A stretch of DNA of 64,000 bases from Crocinitomicaceae bacterium (GTDB lineage: Bacteria > Bacteroidota > Bacteroidia > Flavobacteriales_D > Crocinitomicaceae): contig JAQWYK010000045.1 of the NCBI GenBank assembly GCA_029254025.1, positions 1-64,000 of the forward strand. The letters are read 5' to 3'. Shown in pieces: positions 8,041-16,258 of the stretch. The notes beneath the pieces are model-generated. The model ran no database searches and had not been told where the DNA came from. It saw nothing but the letters and a program-made list of their open reading frames with translations. The number at the start of each line of letters is the position of its first letter. The first letter of the stretch is position 1. The position numbers and the translations under genes were made by a program.

Positions 8041-8069
8041 AGTCCGTAGCAGATTGTTACGGACTTTTT
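8041..8069 (+). terminator. Intrinsic terminator of rpmH
   Basis: The arms AGTCCGTA (8041-8048) and TACGGACT (8058-8065) form an 8-bp stem with a 9-base loop. T8065-T8069 form the T-run. It lies 25 bases past the rpmH stop. Confidence 0.88.
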
Positions 8070-8204
8070 CTGTGTTTAAGAATTTCTCTTTTTGGATTAT
8101 TGTTGGCGCTGTACTATTAATGTTGCCAACTAAACACTGAGTCCGTAAACTGGTGCTGCTGAGGTGAGGATACCAGCGCGTATTTAAGAAGCAGGTGATT
8201 TTGC

Positions 8205-8666
8205 CTAAAGAATAAATTCATCCGTTATCATTTCGCCTTCGTCTTTCTTGTTCGCATCGAGTAACACTTCCCCTGAATTTGCGTCCACCATCTGAATACT
8301 TTTAATAGAAGGTACTTTGATGAGTTCAATGAAATACGTGTTCACTTGTTCAAGGCTGTTCTTGTATGTTATCATTTCATTTCTTGCGACCCATGTAAGG
8401 GTTTCAATCATCTGGATAGCATGCGATATCGTGTTGGAATTCAATCTCGCTTGATGCTTCATTCTAATTGAGAAATTGGTTCAGCATGTACCTTTTCTAA
8501 ACGATTATTACTAAGTATACCTCATAGGATGCCGATTAGTAGTGCACCTAAGAGTAGAAAGGTCATAGGATGTTTTTGAAAGATATTCTTACTAGATTCA
8601 GTGTGCTCTTTACTAAAGGTGTCTTCTGATGTTAATTTATCTTCTTTAATGGGTGTTATTTTGGTG
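8205..8666 (-). pseudogene. Decayed gene for a small single-pass membrane protein
   Basis: On the minus strand, directly after the META lipoprotein gene, an open frame encodes about 33 polar residues and then a membrane segment (MTFLLLGALLIGIL). It is interrupted by TGA at 8522-8524, yet it continues sensibly in frame (GILSNNRLEKVHAEPISQLE) to a TGA at 8463-8465. There the frame shifts by one base into an 85-codon ORF (8205-8462, ATG at 8460-8462) with a helical part and VDANSGEVLLDANKKDEGE. The pieces read as one protein of about 150 residues broken by a stop and a frameshift. No ATG starts the upstream part. The 85-residue ORF could still be expressed alone. I do not recognise the family. 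Confidence 0.45.
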
Positions 8667-9443
8667 TTAATCTACTTTCTTAAATATAAGTGTTCCCGTT
8701 GTGTTTTCCAAAATAAGTAGCTGTTCTTTTCGCATATAACGTACCGGGCCAGAGAGAATGGAAAATATTTCTCGTTCAATTTTCGATTCATCTGCACAAT
8801 ACATTTTGGTGGCAGCAATGGGACTCAAGTGCATTTTTTGGTAACTAAAGCTTAATTGTGCATTGAAATTGTTACACCCACCAAATCCAGACAATGTTTT
8901 ATCCTTTAAGTTGATCTCCATATAAGGTACTTGTTTCCGAAATAGTGAAGGGTCAATAGACTCATTATTGAGTTCTGATAATGCCCAGATGTCAAATAAG
9001 TGAGGAGCTCCATTGTATATTCCACAACCGGAGAAAGTAGATTTCTCGGTTGTATTGAGTTTTTCAAGTATAATGTCTGTTACAAATCCATTTTCGTTGC
9101 AAGGAGCCGCATCAATTGTAATCGCAGCACGATAAAATTCTGTTTCACCGAATATTTTAACCACGTTGATTCCTTGAGCGAGAATCTCTGGTTGAGCGGG
9201 CGCTCTGAAAATAAGTTTTTCGTTTTTAGATGTAAAAATTATCTCTTCACCAAAACGGATAGAAAGCTTCCAAGTAGAATCGGTATCATATGCAGTGAAA
9301 TCAGCTTGATAAGCTGATGGGTGAAGTTTAAAACTATCTGAGAAATCGGTTTCTGTCACTTTTTTAGATGAATTACACGATGAAGAAAGAAGGGTGAGCC
9401 CCAAGCCGATTATTACAAACAGGTTGAAGAATAGATTTTTCAT
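8667..9443 (-). CDS. META-domain (HslJ-like) lipoprotein
   Basis: This 258-residue protein has a lipoprotein signal (LTLLSSSC, acylated Cys near residue 23). A middle domain of unknown type (about 45-135) contains two cysteines (APCNENG and FSGCGIYNG). The C-terminal META domain (about 150-255) is recognisable by IWALSELNN, LSGFGGCNNFNA and ATKMYC. META domains are known from HslJ and secreted proteins and are linked to stress or heat resistance, but their biochemical role is unclear. The protein would be anchored in the envelope. Its stop is immediately followed by the decayed small gene, so the two may once have formed an operon. Confidence 0.85.
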   Translation of the reverse strand: MKNLFFNLFVIIGLGLTLLSSSCNSSKKVTETDFSDSFKLHPSAYQADFTAYDTDSTWKLSIRFGEEIIFTSKNEKLIFRAPAQPEILAQGINVVKIFGETEFYRAAITIDAAPCNENGFVTDIILEKLNTTEKSTFSGCGIYNGAPHLFDIWALSELNNESIDPSLFRKQVPYMEINLKDKTLSGFGGCNNFNAQLSFSYQKMHLSPIAATKMYCADESKIEREIFSILSGPVRYMRKEQLLILENTTGTLIFKKVD

Positions 9444-9481
9444 GGTTTACTTTTGAGTTTATATGCAATTTCTAGGTCTTT

Positions 9482-10492
9482 TTAAAGTAAAAAAAGTTCT
9501 TTATCGAGGTTTAGCCAATCCAACGTGGAATTGCAAAAAATATCGTCAATCACATCGGGAGGTAGGTTGCTCTCTTCTATGAATTTACCAATTTCTAAAT
9601 CACCAAGCGGAAATGGGTAGTCCGTGCCAAGACATACTTTAGTACTGCCTTGCATCTTAAGAATATAGTTAAGTAAATCAATATCATGTGTAATGCAGTC
9701 CACCCAGAATTTACCAACGTATTCCCTAGGATTAATAGGGTTATCAATGGCTACTAGATCTGGTCGACAATTGAAACCATGTTCAATTCGACCTAGGGTA
9801 GGAAAGAATGATCCGCCGGCATGAGAGAAACAGATGCGCAGTTCGGGAAGTCGCTCTAAAACTCCACCAAAAATCAATGAACAAGCTGCACGTGATGTCT
9901 CAGCAGGCATGCCTACTAGCCAGGGTAACCAGTATTTTCTCATACTATCGAATCCCATCATTTGCCAAGGGTGGATCATTATCGCTAAGCCGAGTCGAGC
10001 ACATGCTTCGAAAATAGGGAAGAACTTTTCTTCGCTGAGGTTTTCATCGTTGATGTTGGAGCCAATCTGAATTCCAACAAGCCCGATTGATTTGATGCGT
10101 TCTAATTCGCGCATTGTGAGATCACTATCTTGCATAGGAACCGTACCTAAACCAATATAGTTTTTTGGATAGAGCGTTACCAATTCCGCAATATGATCGT
10201 TCAAAAAACGACTCAGCTCAAGGCAGTCAGCTGGTTTTGCCCAATAGGAAAACATTACTGGAATGGTGCAAACTACTTGTGTCTGAGTACTAAAATCTTG
10301 GTACTCTTGGATACGGATTTTCTCGTCCCAACAATTTTCTTCAATGGTACGAAAGAACTTCCCCCCTTGCATCATATCAGCTTTCCCATCATCGCGGTGA
10401 TTGAGATAAATGAAATCACCATAACCGAATTTTTTTGTCCAGTCGGGAACCTGTTTCGGAATAATGTGGGTATGCATATCAATTTTTAGCAT
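9482..10492 (-). CDS. Amidohydrolase, ACMSD-like decarboxylase
   Basis: This 336-residue metal-dependent amidohydrolase matches 2-amino-3-carboxymuconate-6-semialdehyde decarboxylase (ACMSD). It has an N-terminal metal motif DMHTHIIP (residues 5-12), a middle histidine in AIMIHPWQMMG, FSHAGGSFFPTLGRIEHG near residue 225, and the catalytic aspartate in CLGTDYPFPLG near residue 295. ACMSD removes a carboxyl group from a tryptophan (kynurenine) degradation intermediate and so competes with NAD formation from quinolinate. No other kynurenine-pathway gene is in the window. A related decarboxylase of the same family acting on another aromatic acid cannot be excluded. About 190 bases without a gene follow upstream. 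Confidence 0.88.
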   Translation of the reverse strand: MLKIDMHTHIIPKQVPDWTKKFGYGDFIYLNHRDDGKADMMQGGKFFRTIEENCWDEKIRIQEYQDFSTQTQVVCTIPVMFSYWAKPADCLELSRFLNDHIAELVTLYPKNYIGLGTVPMQDSDLTMRELERIKSIGLVGIQIGSNINDENLSEEKFFPIFEACARLGLAIMIHPWQMMGFDSMRKYWLPWLVGMPAETSRAACSLIFGGVLERLPELRICFSHAGGSFFPTLGRIEHGFNCRPDLVAIDNPINPREYVGKFWVDCITHDIDLLNYILKMQGSTKVCLGTDYPFPLGDLEIGKFIEESNLPPDVIDDIFCNSTLDWLNLDKELFLL

Positions 10493-10685
10493 GTCAAGCG
10501 CTTTATTGTTCGGTGCGTGAAGATAGAAATAATTATGCGATTTGCGGAAGTCGCAGGAAAAGAGCAGTGTCTTTTTGTAGGAATACCTGTTGTTTAAATC
10601 ATTCCTTGATGCTTAGTTTTAAGCTTGGTTAGTTGGGGGCATTGCGCTTGTTCAATTCTGATTATATCGAGAAGCGCATTGTTGA

Positions 10686-11396
10686 CTAAAGCGGTCGGTC
10701 GTGAAAATCTTTGGTCAGTTCTTTATACTGACCGGAGTAGGTTCCGTCCAAATTTCTCACCGTGATAGAGCTGCTTAACCGTTGATGAAAACCTGTCTCG
10801 AAGCCTAATTCGAAAATGATTCTACTGGGAATAAAGGGCTTGCCGAAAAGAGTGATTTCTTTTCGAACGGAGAGACCTGCTTGTTCAAAAAGCTGTTCAG
10901 ATTCTTCTTTTCTTCGGTATGGAAGGATTAGCCAGATAGAACCTGTTGTGGAAAGGAGTTCAGCGGATTGAGTGAAGAGTTCCTTCAGGGGCAAGCTTAC
11001 GGAATTGCGTTGTCGGACTCTGTCGATGTAAGGGGAGTGATACGTTTCTTCATAGAAAGGAGGATTCGAAACAATAACGTCGAACGAATACTCACTTTTA
11101 AACTGTGAAAGAGAGGATTGCCTAGCCGTTAGGCGTGACGACCACGGAGATCGTTCGAAATTCGAATCAGCCGTAATGGTGGATTGGGAATCAATGTCTA
11201 TTCCTACAATTTTTGCCGTTGGAAAGCGTTGTGCACACATGAGTGCGAGTACTCCAGAACCTGTTCCGATGTCCAAAATGGTAGTTGCGTCTTGTTTGTT
11301 CGAAACTAGAGCGCCTAAAATCATACTATCGGTTCCAATAGGATGAACAGATTTCGATTGATAAACAGAGAAATACTTAAACTTAAAAATAGACAT
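10686..11396 (-). CDS. trmN6: tRNA1(Val) (adenine(37)-N6)-methyltransferase
   Basis: A class I SAM-dependent methyltransferase of 236 residues. It has the SAM-binding motif LDIGTGSGVLALM near residue 43, an acidic motif VGIDIDSQS, and the catalytic SNPPFYEE motif near residue 110, which marks N6-adenine methylation. Together with FKYFSVYQSKSVHPIGTDSM at the N-terminus this is the YfiC/TrmN6 signature. It would methylate A37 of tRNA1(Val). It is the last gene of a compact operon (rpsP, rimM, trmN6) with only three bases between it and rimM, in keeping with a shared translation-related role. A TGCGCTT/AAGCGCA inverted repeat (10643-10678) follows its stop but lacks a T-run. Confidence 0.92.
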   Translation of the reverse strand: MSIFKFKYFSVYQSKSVHPIGTDSMILGALVSNKQDATTILDIGTGSGVLALMCAQRFPTAKIVGIDIDSQSTITADSNFERSPWSSRLTARQSSLSQFKSEYSFDVIVSNPPFYEETYHSPYIDRVRQRNSVSLPLKELFTQSAELLSTTGSIWLILPYRRKEESEQLFEQAGLSVRKEITLFGKPFIPSRIIFELGFETGFHQRLSSSITVRNLDGTYSGQYKELTKDFHDRPL

Positions 11397-11399
11397 GGA

Positions 11400-11927
11400 T
11401 TAGTCTAGATACATTTGAATCAAACCGATAGGTGCATCAATTTCGAGAATTTTTTTGGTTCTGTCAACACGTAAAATGATCTCTTTACGCATAGGTATTA
11501 AAACCTCTTTGCCTTGCGTATCAATTTGAATTAAGGGATTTACTTGTAAATCGATGATTTGAGAAAGCGTACCAACTTCACCAAAGTGTTTGTCAATGAC
11601 CTTGTAGCCAATGACTTCATGGTCATAGAAGTCGTTTCCTTCTAATGCAGGTAATACAGTTAAGGGTAGGAATAATAACTTTCCAAGAAGAGGTCGGGCG
11701 AGTGTTTCAGAGTCCACTCCTTCAAGTTTAACACGTGCAAAGCCTTTTCCGTTAAGCGTGATACGCTCTACAAAAAATGGCGTTAAGAATCCGTTGATTT
11801 CAATGAATAGCGCGTCGAGTGAAGCGTATTGTTCAGGATATGTAACGTCAAAAAAAAGCGAAACTTCACCTTTAAATCCGTGAAGTTTCGCTACATGACC
11901 TAAGTTAAAGCAATCTGCTTTATTCAT
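11400..11927 (-). CDS. rimM: Ribosome maturation factor RimM
   Basis: The 175-residue protein has the two RimM domains. The N-terminal barrel carries the motif GHVAKLHGFKGEV (residues 10-22), and the C-terminal PRC-barrel domain carries the family pattern EVLIPMRKEIILRVDRTKK near residue 145. RimM binds the 30S subunit and ribosomal protein uS19 during 16S rRNA 3' domain maturation. It lies ten bases downstream of rpsP and three bases upstream of trmN6, so expression should follow the rpsP promoter. Length and domain content are normal. Confidence 0.95.
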   Translation of the reverse strand: MNKADCFNLGHVAKLHGFKGEVSLFFDVTYPEQYASLDALFIEINGFLTPFFVERITLNGKGFARVKLEGVDSETLARPLLGKLLFLPLTVLPALEGNDFYDHEVIGYKVIDKHFGEVGTLSQIIDLQVNPLIQIDTQGKEVLIPMRKEIILRVDRTKKILEIDAPIGLIQMYLD

Positions 11928-11936
11928 AAAGAATAT

Positions 11937-12608
11937 TTATTCAGCTGCTTTTTCCTCGTTATTTTCTTCATCAGTTGCTGCTGAAGCTTCTTCTGCTGCT
12001 TCAGCCGTTGGAGTATCTTCAGCCGTTGGAGTATCTTCAGCTGCAGGAGTTTCTTCAGTTACTTCCTCTACAACCGGAGCTTCTTCTGCCACCGGAGCTT
12101 CTTCAGTTGCCTCTGCTGCAGGAGTTTCTTCAGTTACTTCCTCTACAATCGGAGCTGCTGCTGCTGCAAGAGCTGCTGCACGCTCTTCATTTTTCGCTTT
12201 TTCAGCCTTTAAACTGTCAGCTTCTGCCTTTTGAGCTGCTGTAGAAAGTCCTGATCTCTTAGCTTCTACTTTAGCTTCTTTTTCTTTCGTCCACGCTTCA
12301 AAACGCTTGTCTGCTTCTTCTGCTGTGAAAGCACCTTTTTTAACTCCTTTGTCCAAGTGGTTTTTGTACAAAACACCTTTGTAAGAAAGGATTGCACGAG
12401 CTGTGTCAGACATCTCAGCACCTACGCCAACCCACTCCAATGTCTTATCAAAATTGATATCGATTGTTGCGGGATTAGTGTTTGGATTGTAAATACCTAA
12501 TTTCTCGATGAATTTACCGTCACGTTTTGCACGTGAGTCAGCTACTACTAAATGAAAGAAAGCATATCCTTTCTTTCCGTGTCTTTGCAATCTAATTTTT
12601 GTTGCCAT
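11937..12608 (-). CDS. rpsP: Ribosomal protein bS16 with a long Ala/Glu-rich C-terminal extension
   Basis: The first ~80 residues are a typical bS16 ([29 protein letters not shown]). The protein then continues to 223 residues, far beyond the ~82 residues of Escherichia coli bS16. The middle segment (about 85-150) is helical and charged. The tail (about 150-223) is a low-complexity chain of Glu, Ala, Pro and Thr built from DNA repeats. Extended bS16 proteins are common in Bacteroidetes, but the repeat-encoded tail here is unusually clear. The promoter is consensus-like (12667-12697), and rimM follows at ten bases. The core role is 30S subunit assembly; the tail's role is unknown. Confidence 0.95.
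   Translation of the reverse strand: MATKIRLQRHGKKGYAFFHLVVADSRAKRDGKFIEKLGIYNPNTNPATIDINFDKTLEWVGVGAEMSDTARAILSYKGVLYKNHLDKGVKKGAFTAEEADKRFEAWTKEKEAKVEAKRSGLSTAAQKAEADSLKAEKAKNEERAAALAAAAAPIVEEVTEETPAAEATEEAPVAEEAPVVEEVTEETPAAEDTPTAEDTPTAEAAEEASAATDEENNEEKAAE
12003..12156 (-). repeat. Direct repeats encoding the acidic bS16 tail
   Basis: Two classes of repeat lie in the 3' part of rpsP. An 18-base unit is repeated in tandem at 12003-12020 and 12021-12038 and encodes a TPTAED-type hexapeptide. A 42-base unit occurs at 12040-12081 and again at 12115-12156 with a single C/T difference. Such in-frame repeats can expand or contract by slippage or recombination and change tail length without disturbing the ribosomal core. 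Confidence 0.85.
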
Positions 12609-12666
12609 ACTGTTTTATTGGTTGGGGTACGAAAACCCCGATTAATAAATTAATTAATTGAGCCGG

Positions 12667-12697
12667 CAAAGATAATGCATTTCTTTGATTTAGCAAA
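12667..12697 (-). promoter_or_regulatory. rpsP operon promoter (TTTG-N19-TATCTTTG)
   Basis: On the minus strand TTTG (12694-12697) is followed after exactly 19 bases by TATCTTTG (12667-12674), a textbook Bacteroidetes sigma-A promoter. The leader then contains a short hairpin (arms GGGG and CCCC, 12623-12638) 14 bases before the ATG. Confidence 0.8.
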
Positions 12698-12772
12698 TAA
12701 ATAGTAAAAATAAGCAAGACAGTACCAAATAAGTGCTTACAATTGCCTAGTTTTATCAAAAAAATACTCGTA

Positions 12773-13897
12773 ATGAAGCTACATTTATTTATTTTTTTCA
12801 TGTTGGTTATTTCTGGAGTTACTGTTGGGCAACTCTCCACGAACTACACCATCCAGCACAATGGGATTGCACGCGAATATCGCGTATATGTTCCAGCGAT
12901 ATACGATGGATCCGTGGCAGTTCCGTTAGTATTTAATTTACACGGATACACCTCTGATAATGTTTCGCAAGAGTTCTATGGTGACTTCCGTCCTATTGCA
13001 GACACCGCAAATTTCATCCTCGTTCATCCGAATGGAACCTTCGACCAATCGAATAATCGATGGTGGAATGCATTTGACGTTCCGGGAGTAGATGATGTTG
13101 GATTTATCTCAGCGCTTATAGACGAAGTTTCTGGAAGTTATAACATTGATGCAAACTGTGTTTACAGCACAGGAATGAGTAATGGTGGTTTTATGAGTTA
13201 TGAATTGGCATGTGCACTGGGTAATCGAGTTGCGGCTGTAGCTTCAGTTACTGGTACTATGACCCTCAATAAACTCGGTTCGTGCAACCCAGTAAAGCCT
13301 ACGCCTGCACTGCAAATTCATGGCACGGTGGACCCAACTGTTCCCTACAATGGTAATGCGCAATATGGTGCCATTGAGGATGTCGTCGATTTTTGGGTAA
13401 ATCAAACAGGAAGTAATCCAACACCTCAATTTACAGCGGTGCCGAATGTTAGTTCCACAGATGGGTGCACTGCAGAGCACTACGTTTATTCCGGAGGACA
13501 AAATAATACCTCTGTTGAATTTTATAAAGTGATCAGCGGAGGGCATACTTGGCCAGGAGCTCCAGTAACAATTGGAACAACAAATCAAGATTTTGATGCG
13601 AGTGTAGAAATCTGGAGATTCTTCCGTAAGTATAAATTGGATGACCTATTGGATGTGTCGGAGTTTCAAACTGTGGAGTTGAATTTATATCCAAACCCTT
13701 CTGAGGGAAGTGTGTATGTTGAGACAAACATGCCTTGGGATGTGTTGAATGTAGTGGATTTAACAGGAAGAATAGTGCGATCGGTTGCAAACTACTCGGA
13801 GACGGTGTTGATCGAAGGATTAGATACGGGTGTGTATGCTGTTCAAATTGAGATAGGAAATACAAAAACCACCAAAAAAATGGTGGTTCAGAACTGA
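12773..13897 (+). CDS. Secreted CE1/LpqC-type esterase with T9SS C-terminal domain
   Basis: The 374-residue protein starts with a signal peptide (cleavage near TVGQ). An alpha/beta-hydrolase domain of the polyhydroxybutyrate depolymerase / feruloyl esterase type follows. Visible elements are the oxyanion stretch NLHGYTSDN, nucleophile Ser in GMSNGG, catalytic Asp in HGTVDPTVPY and His in SGGHTWPG. The last ~75 residues form a T9SS sorting domain (LNLYPNPSEG to TKKMVVQN), so the enzyme is exported across the outer membrane and probably surface-attached. The substrate could be a polyester or an acylated polysaccharide. The ATG at 12773 is chosen because it begins the signal peptide; a TTG at 12743 would add ten non-signal residues. 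Confidence 0.88.
   Translation: MKLHLFIFFMLVISGVTVGQLSTNYTIQHNGIAREYRVYVPAIYDGSVAVPLVFNLHGYTSDNVSQEFYGDFRPIADTANFILVHPNGTFDQSNNRWWNAFDVPGVDDVGFISALIDEVSGSYNIDANCVYSTGMSNGGFMSYELACALGNRVAAVASVTGTMTLNKLGSCNPVKPTPALQIHGTVDPTVPYNGNAQYGAIEDVVDFWVNQTGSNPTPQFTAVPNVSSTDGCTAEHYVYSGGQNNTSVEFYKVISGGHTWPGAPVTIGTTNQDFDASVEIWRFFRKYKLDDLLDVSEFQTVELNLYPNPSEGSVYVETNMPWDVLNVVDLTGRIVRSVANYSETVLIEGLDTGVYAVQIEIGNTKTTKKMVVQN
13867..13888 (-). terminator. Probable terminator of the MscS gene, inside the convergent esterase CDS
   Basis: The arms AACCACC (13867-13873) and GGTGGTT (13882-13888) form a 7-bp stem with an A/T loop. On the minus strand it is followed by TTTTTG (complement of 13863-13868, partly overlapping the arm). 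It lies in the last codons of the plus-strand esterase gene, about 60 bases past the mscS-like stop. Confidence 0.5.
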
Positions 13898-13907
13898 TTT
13901 AGGCATT

Positions 13908-13936
13908 CAAGTGGCGAGATCTTTACCCGCCACTTG
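13908..13936. terminator. Hairpin between convergent genes
   Basis: A 9-bp stem with arms CAAGTGGCG (13908-13916) and CGCCACTTG (13928-13936). It has only weak T-richness downstream on the plus strand (TTTTATTTT at 13948-13956), so its terminator role is uncertain. Confidence 0.45.
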
Positions 13937-13949
13937 AGTCCTGTAAGTT

Positions 13950-14786
13950 TTATTTTACTTGATCAACGTGAACGTCCATTTGCGGGAATGGAATACTAAG
14001 TCCTTCCGTTTCATTGAATTTCTCGTAGACTTTTTCATTCATGAAGAAATATACTTCCCAGTAGTCCTCTACTTTGGTCCATAAACGGACAGTGACATTT
14101 ACTGAAGAGTCGGCTAATTCACCAAGACCAATAAATGGCTCTGGATCTTTTAATACTTTTGGATGATTCAGATACAAGTCCATCAGCACTTTTTTCGCCA
14201 ATTGATAATCTTCACCATAGGCAAATCCAAAAGAGAAGTCTACTCGACGAATTTCTTGCATAGTATAATTCGTGATATTGCCATTCGATAAAGGACCATT
14301 TGGAATGATAATCGTTTTATTATCCGATGTATTCATGATGGTATGAAAAATTTGTATTTCCTTCACAATACCTGTTTCTCCCTGCGCCTCAATAAAGTCT
14401 TCTACTTTAAAAGGCTTAAAGAGTAAAATCATTACTCCTCCAGCAAGATTTGAGAGGGTTCCTGAGAAGGCCATACCAATTGCAAAACCGGCCGCTCCAA
14501 GAATGGCAACAAAGGAGGTCATTTCGACTCCTAATTGTGTGAAAACGGTAATAATGGTGAGAAGCTTAATTACGATTGCGATGAAGCTTTTAAGGAAAGT
14601 TACCAAACCGATATCACTATTTCTTTTTTCTAAAATTTTTCCTAGCGAGTGACTAATAATGCCTGCAAGTTTGAATCCGACAAAAAGGATAACTATCGCT
14701 ATCAGTAAATTAATCCCTACAGAAATAATTAAATCAATAATCTCAGATTGGGTGTAACCAAATAATAATTCTGTTTCTTTTTCCAT
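13950..14786 (-). CDS. Small-conductance mechanosensitive channel, MscS family
   Basis: A 278-residue protein of MscS length with three membrane helices (about residues 15-40, 60-85 and 90-125). The glycine/alanine-rich pore helix (ILGAAGFAIGMAFSGTLSNLAGG) is followed by the conserved beta domain (FKVEDFIEAQGETGIVKEIQIFHT, then TIIIPNGPLSNGNITNYT). It should open on membrane stretch and release solutes on osmotic downshift. A consensus promoter lies upstream (14806-14834). It converges with the secreted esterase gene, and hairpins are placed between and within the gene ends. Confidence 0.93.
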   Translation of the reverse strand: MEKETELLFGYTQSEIIDLIISVGINLLIAIVILFVGFKLAGIISHSLGKILEKRNSDIGLVTFLKSFIAIVIKLLTIITVFTQLGVEMTSFVAILGAAGFAIGMAFSGTLSNLAGGVMILLFKPFKVEDFIEAQGETGIVKEIQIFHTIMNTSDNKTIIIPNGPLSNGNITNYTMQEIRRVDFSFGFAYGEDYQLAKKVLMDLYLNHPKVLKDPEPFIGLGELADSSVNVTVRLWTKVEDYWEVYFFMNEKVYEKFNETEGLSIPFPQMDVHVDQVK

Positions 14787-14805
14787 GTGTATGTAATTTT
14801 TAGTG

Positions 14806-14834
14806 CAAAGTTATTGAATCACTAGAGAAGCAAA
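14806..14834 (-). promoter_or_regulatory. Promoter of the MscS gene (TTTG-N17-TAACTTTG)
   Basis: On the minus strand TTTG (14831-14834) and TAACTTTG (14806-14813) are 17 bases apart. The -7 box lies 19 bases before the ATG at 14786. Confidence 0.7.
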
Positions 14835-14877
14835 AGAGATTCTCCAATTAATTCATAAAAAATGGTTTTATTTGCTT

Positions 14878-15645
14878 ATGTTTTTCGTGTTATCCAAAAT
14901 AGCGTACTTCTTCATTCAGCCATTTTCATGGGTGTTAATGGCTGTTTTTGGAGCTTTCTTTTTTAAACGTCAAAAATGGAAGTCAATTGCTAAGTGGAGT
15001 ACGGTTTTTATGCTTCTTTTTTTTAGTAATTCATTTATTTTTAAAGAGTTTATTCGACTTTGGGAGGTCGATTCTGTGAAAATCACTCAGGATAGTTCTT
15101 ATGATGTCGCCATAGTTTTGGGTGGGATGTTTGAATATGACGAAAGTGCTGGCCGAATTAGTGCAAGACGAGGAGCTGATCGGATCTGGCAAGCGTTAGA
15201 CCTTTATCATAAAGGAGTTGTAGAGAAGTTGCTTATTTCTGGGGATCATGGGTATGTGAGTGAACGAGGATTGCATGAAGCACAACAAATCAAAGATGCA
15301 CTAATTGAGTGGGGAATTCCTGAACAGGATATTATCGTGGAAAATACTTCCCGGAATACTTTCGAAAATGCACTTGAGTCCGCTAAAATCATTCAACAAT
15401 CGTATCCGCATTTTGAACGTTTTTTGTTGGTGACGTCTTCCCATCACATGCGGCGTGCAAAAGCTTGCTTTGAAAAACAAAATATATCGTGTGATGTTTA
15501 TCCTACTGACCAATTTACAGGAGGTAAGCGTTTTTATCACTGGGATGAATACTTTATTCCTAATGTTGATAATTTTACGTATTGGTTTACGCTGATCAAA
15601 GAATGGGTGGGTTTTATTACCTACAAAGTGATGGGGTATATATAA
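14878..15645 (+). CDS. YdcF/ElyC-type DUF218 membrane protein
   Basis: A 255-residue protein with two N-terminal membrane helices (about residues 1-50) and a DUF218 domain. The domain carries VAIVLGGM near residue 80, ADRIWQALDLYHKG, ENTSRNTFENALES and VTSSHHMRRAKACFEK. This is the ElyC/SanA/YdcF family, linked to envelope integrity and undecaprenyl-phosphate metabolism in enterobacteria; the enzymatic activity is not established. The ATG at 14878 is preferred to the TTG two codons upstream. The next gene, an AlkB homologue, begins two bases after the stop. Confidence 0.87.
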   Translation: MFFVLSKIAYFFIQPFSWVLMAVFGAFFFKRQKWKSIAKWSTVFMLLFFSNSFIFKEFIRLWEVDSVKITQDSSYDVAIVLGGMFEYDESAGRISARRGADRIWQALDLYHKGVVEKLLISGDHGYVSERGLHEAQQIKDALIEWGIPEQDIIVENTSRNTFENALESAKIIQQSYPHFERFLLVTSSHHMRRAKACFEKQNISCDVYPTDQFTGGKRFYHWDEYFIPNVDNFTYWFTLIKEWVGFITYKVMGYI

Positions 15646-15646
15646 G

Positions 15647-16225
15647 ATGGTTAAAGTTGAAATTACGAATGGGTGGTACGTGCATGAGGAAAATTACATC
15701 CATCAGAACCTTGCTGAAGAAATTCTAAATACTCTTTTCCGTGAGTTACCCTGGAAATCTGGAGAAATTCAACTATTTGGTAAAGTATATATAATTCCGC
15801 GCAAGCAAGTGTACTTTTCAGAGAATCAATTGGGTTACTCATATTCAGGTAAGCAACTCGTTATTGACGTGTGGCATCCAACTGTGTTGGAGATTAAAGA
15901 GAAAGTATCAAAAGAGCTTAACTCAGAGTTCAATGCATGTCTTGCCAATCTATATCGTAATGGACTGGATAGTAATGGATGGCATGCGGATAACGAAAAA
16001 GTATTAGGAGAGAATCCACTCATTGCGTCACTCAGTTTTGGCGCAACCCGTCGCTTTGATTTACGACACAAAGTAACTAATGAAAAATTATCTGTAGAGC
16101 TAAAGTCGGGAAGTCTGTTTGTTATGGGGGGGGAAATGCAACATTACTGGAAGCATCAATTACCGAAGCAGCGTAAAGTAAAAGAGCCACGCATTAATTT
16201 GACATTTAGAAGGATTATTTCATAA
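15647..16225 (+). CDS. AlkB-like 2-oxoglutarate/Fe(II) DNA or RNA demethylase
   Basis: A 192-residue dioxygenase in which the core residues are visible. The Fe(II) ligands are in WHADNE (HxD) and HYWKHQ, the 2-oxoglutarate-binding arginines are in RINLTFRR, and IASLSFGATRRFDLRH is the usual AlkB substrate-side stretch. It should oxidatively remove small alkyl groups from N1-methyladenine or N3-methylcytosine in nucleic acids. It starts two bases after the YdcF-like gene, so the two are cotranscribed although functionally unrelated. Length is typical of AlkB homologues of the ALKBH2/3 type. Confidence 0.92.
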   Translation: MVKVEITNGWYVHEENYIHQNLAEEILNTLFRELPWKSGEIQLFGKVYIIPRKQVYFSENQLGYSYSGKQLVIDVWHPTVLEIKEKVSKELNSEFNACLANLYRNGLDSNGWHADNEKVLGENPLIASLSFGATRRFDLRHKVTNEKLSVELKSGSLFVMGGEMQHYWKHQLPKQRKVKEPRINLTFRRIIS

Positions 16226-16258
16226 GTTCCTTTTCCTGTGTCGATAGGTGGGCCCGAC

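Noticed and set aside
10643-10678. TGCGCTT/AAGCGCA inverted repeat after trmN6 as a terminator.
   Set aside because: The loop is 22 bases and no T-run follows on either strand.
11975-12244. A plus-strand frame encoding a leucine-rich repetitive peptide opposite rpsP.
   Set aside because: It is the antisense shadow of the repeat-encoded acidic tail and has no start signal or plausible fold.
13244-13865. Two long antisense frames inside the secreted esterase gene.
   Set aside because: The sense gene has a signal peptide, catalytic residues and a sorting domain; the antisense products are histidine- and proline-rich shadows.
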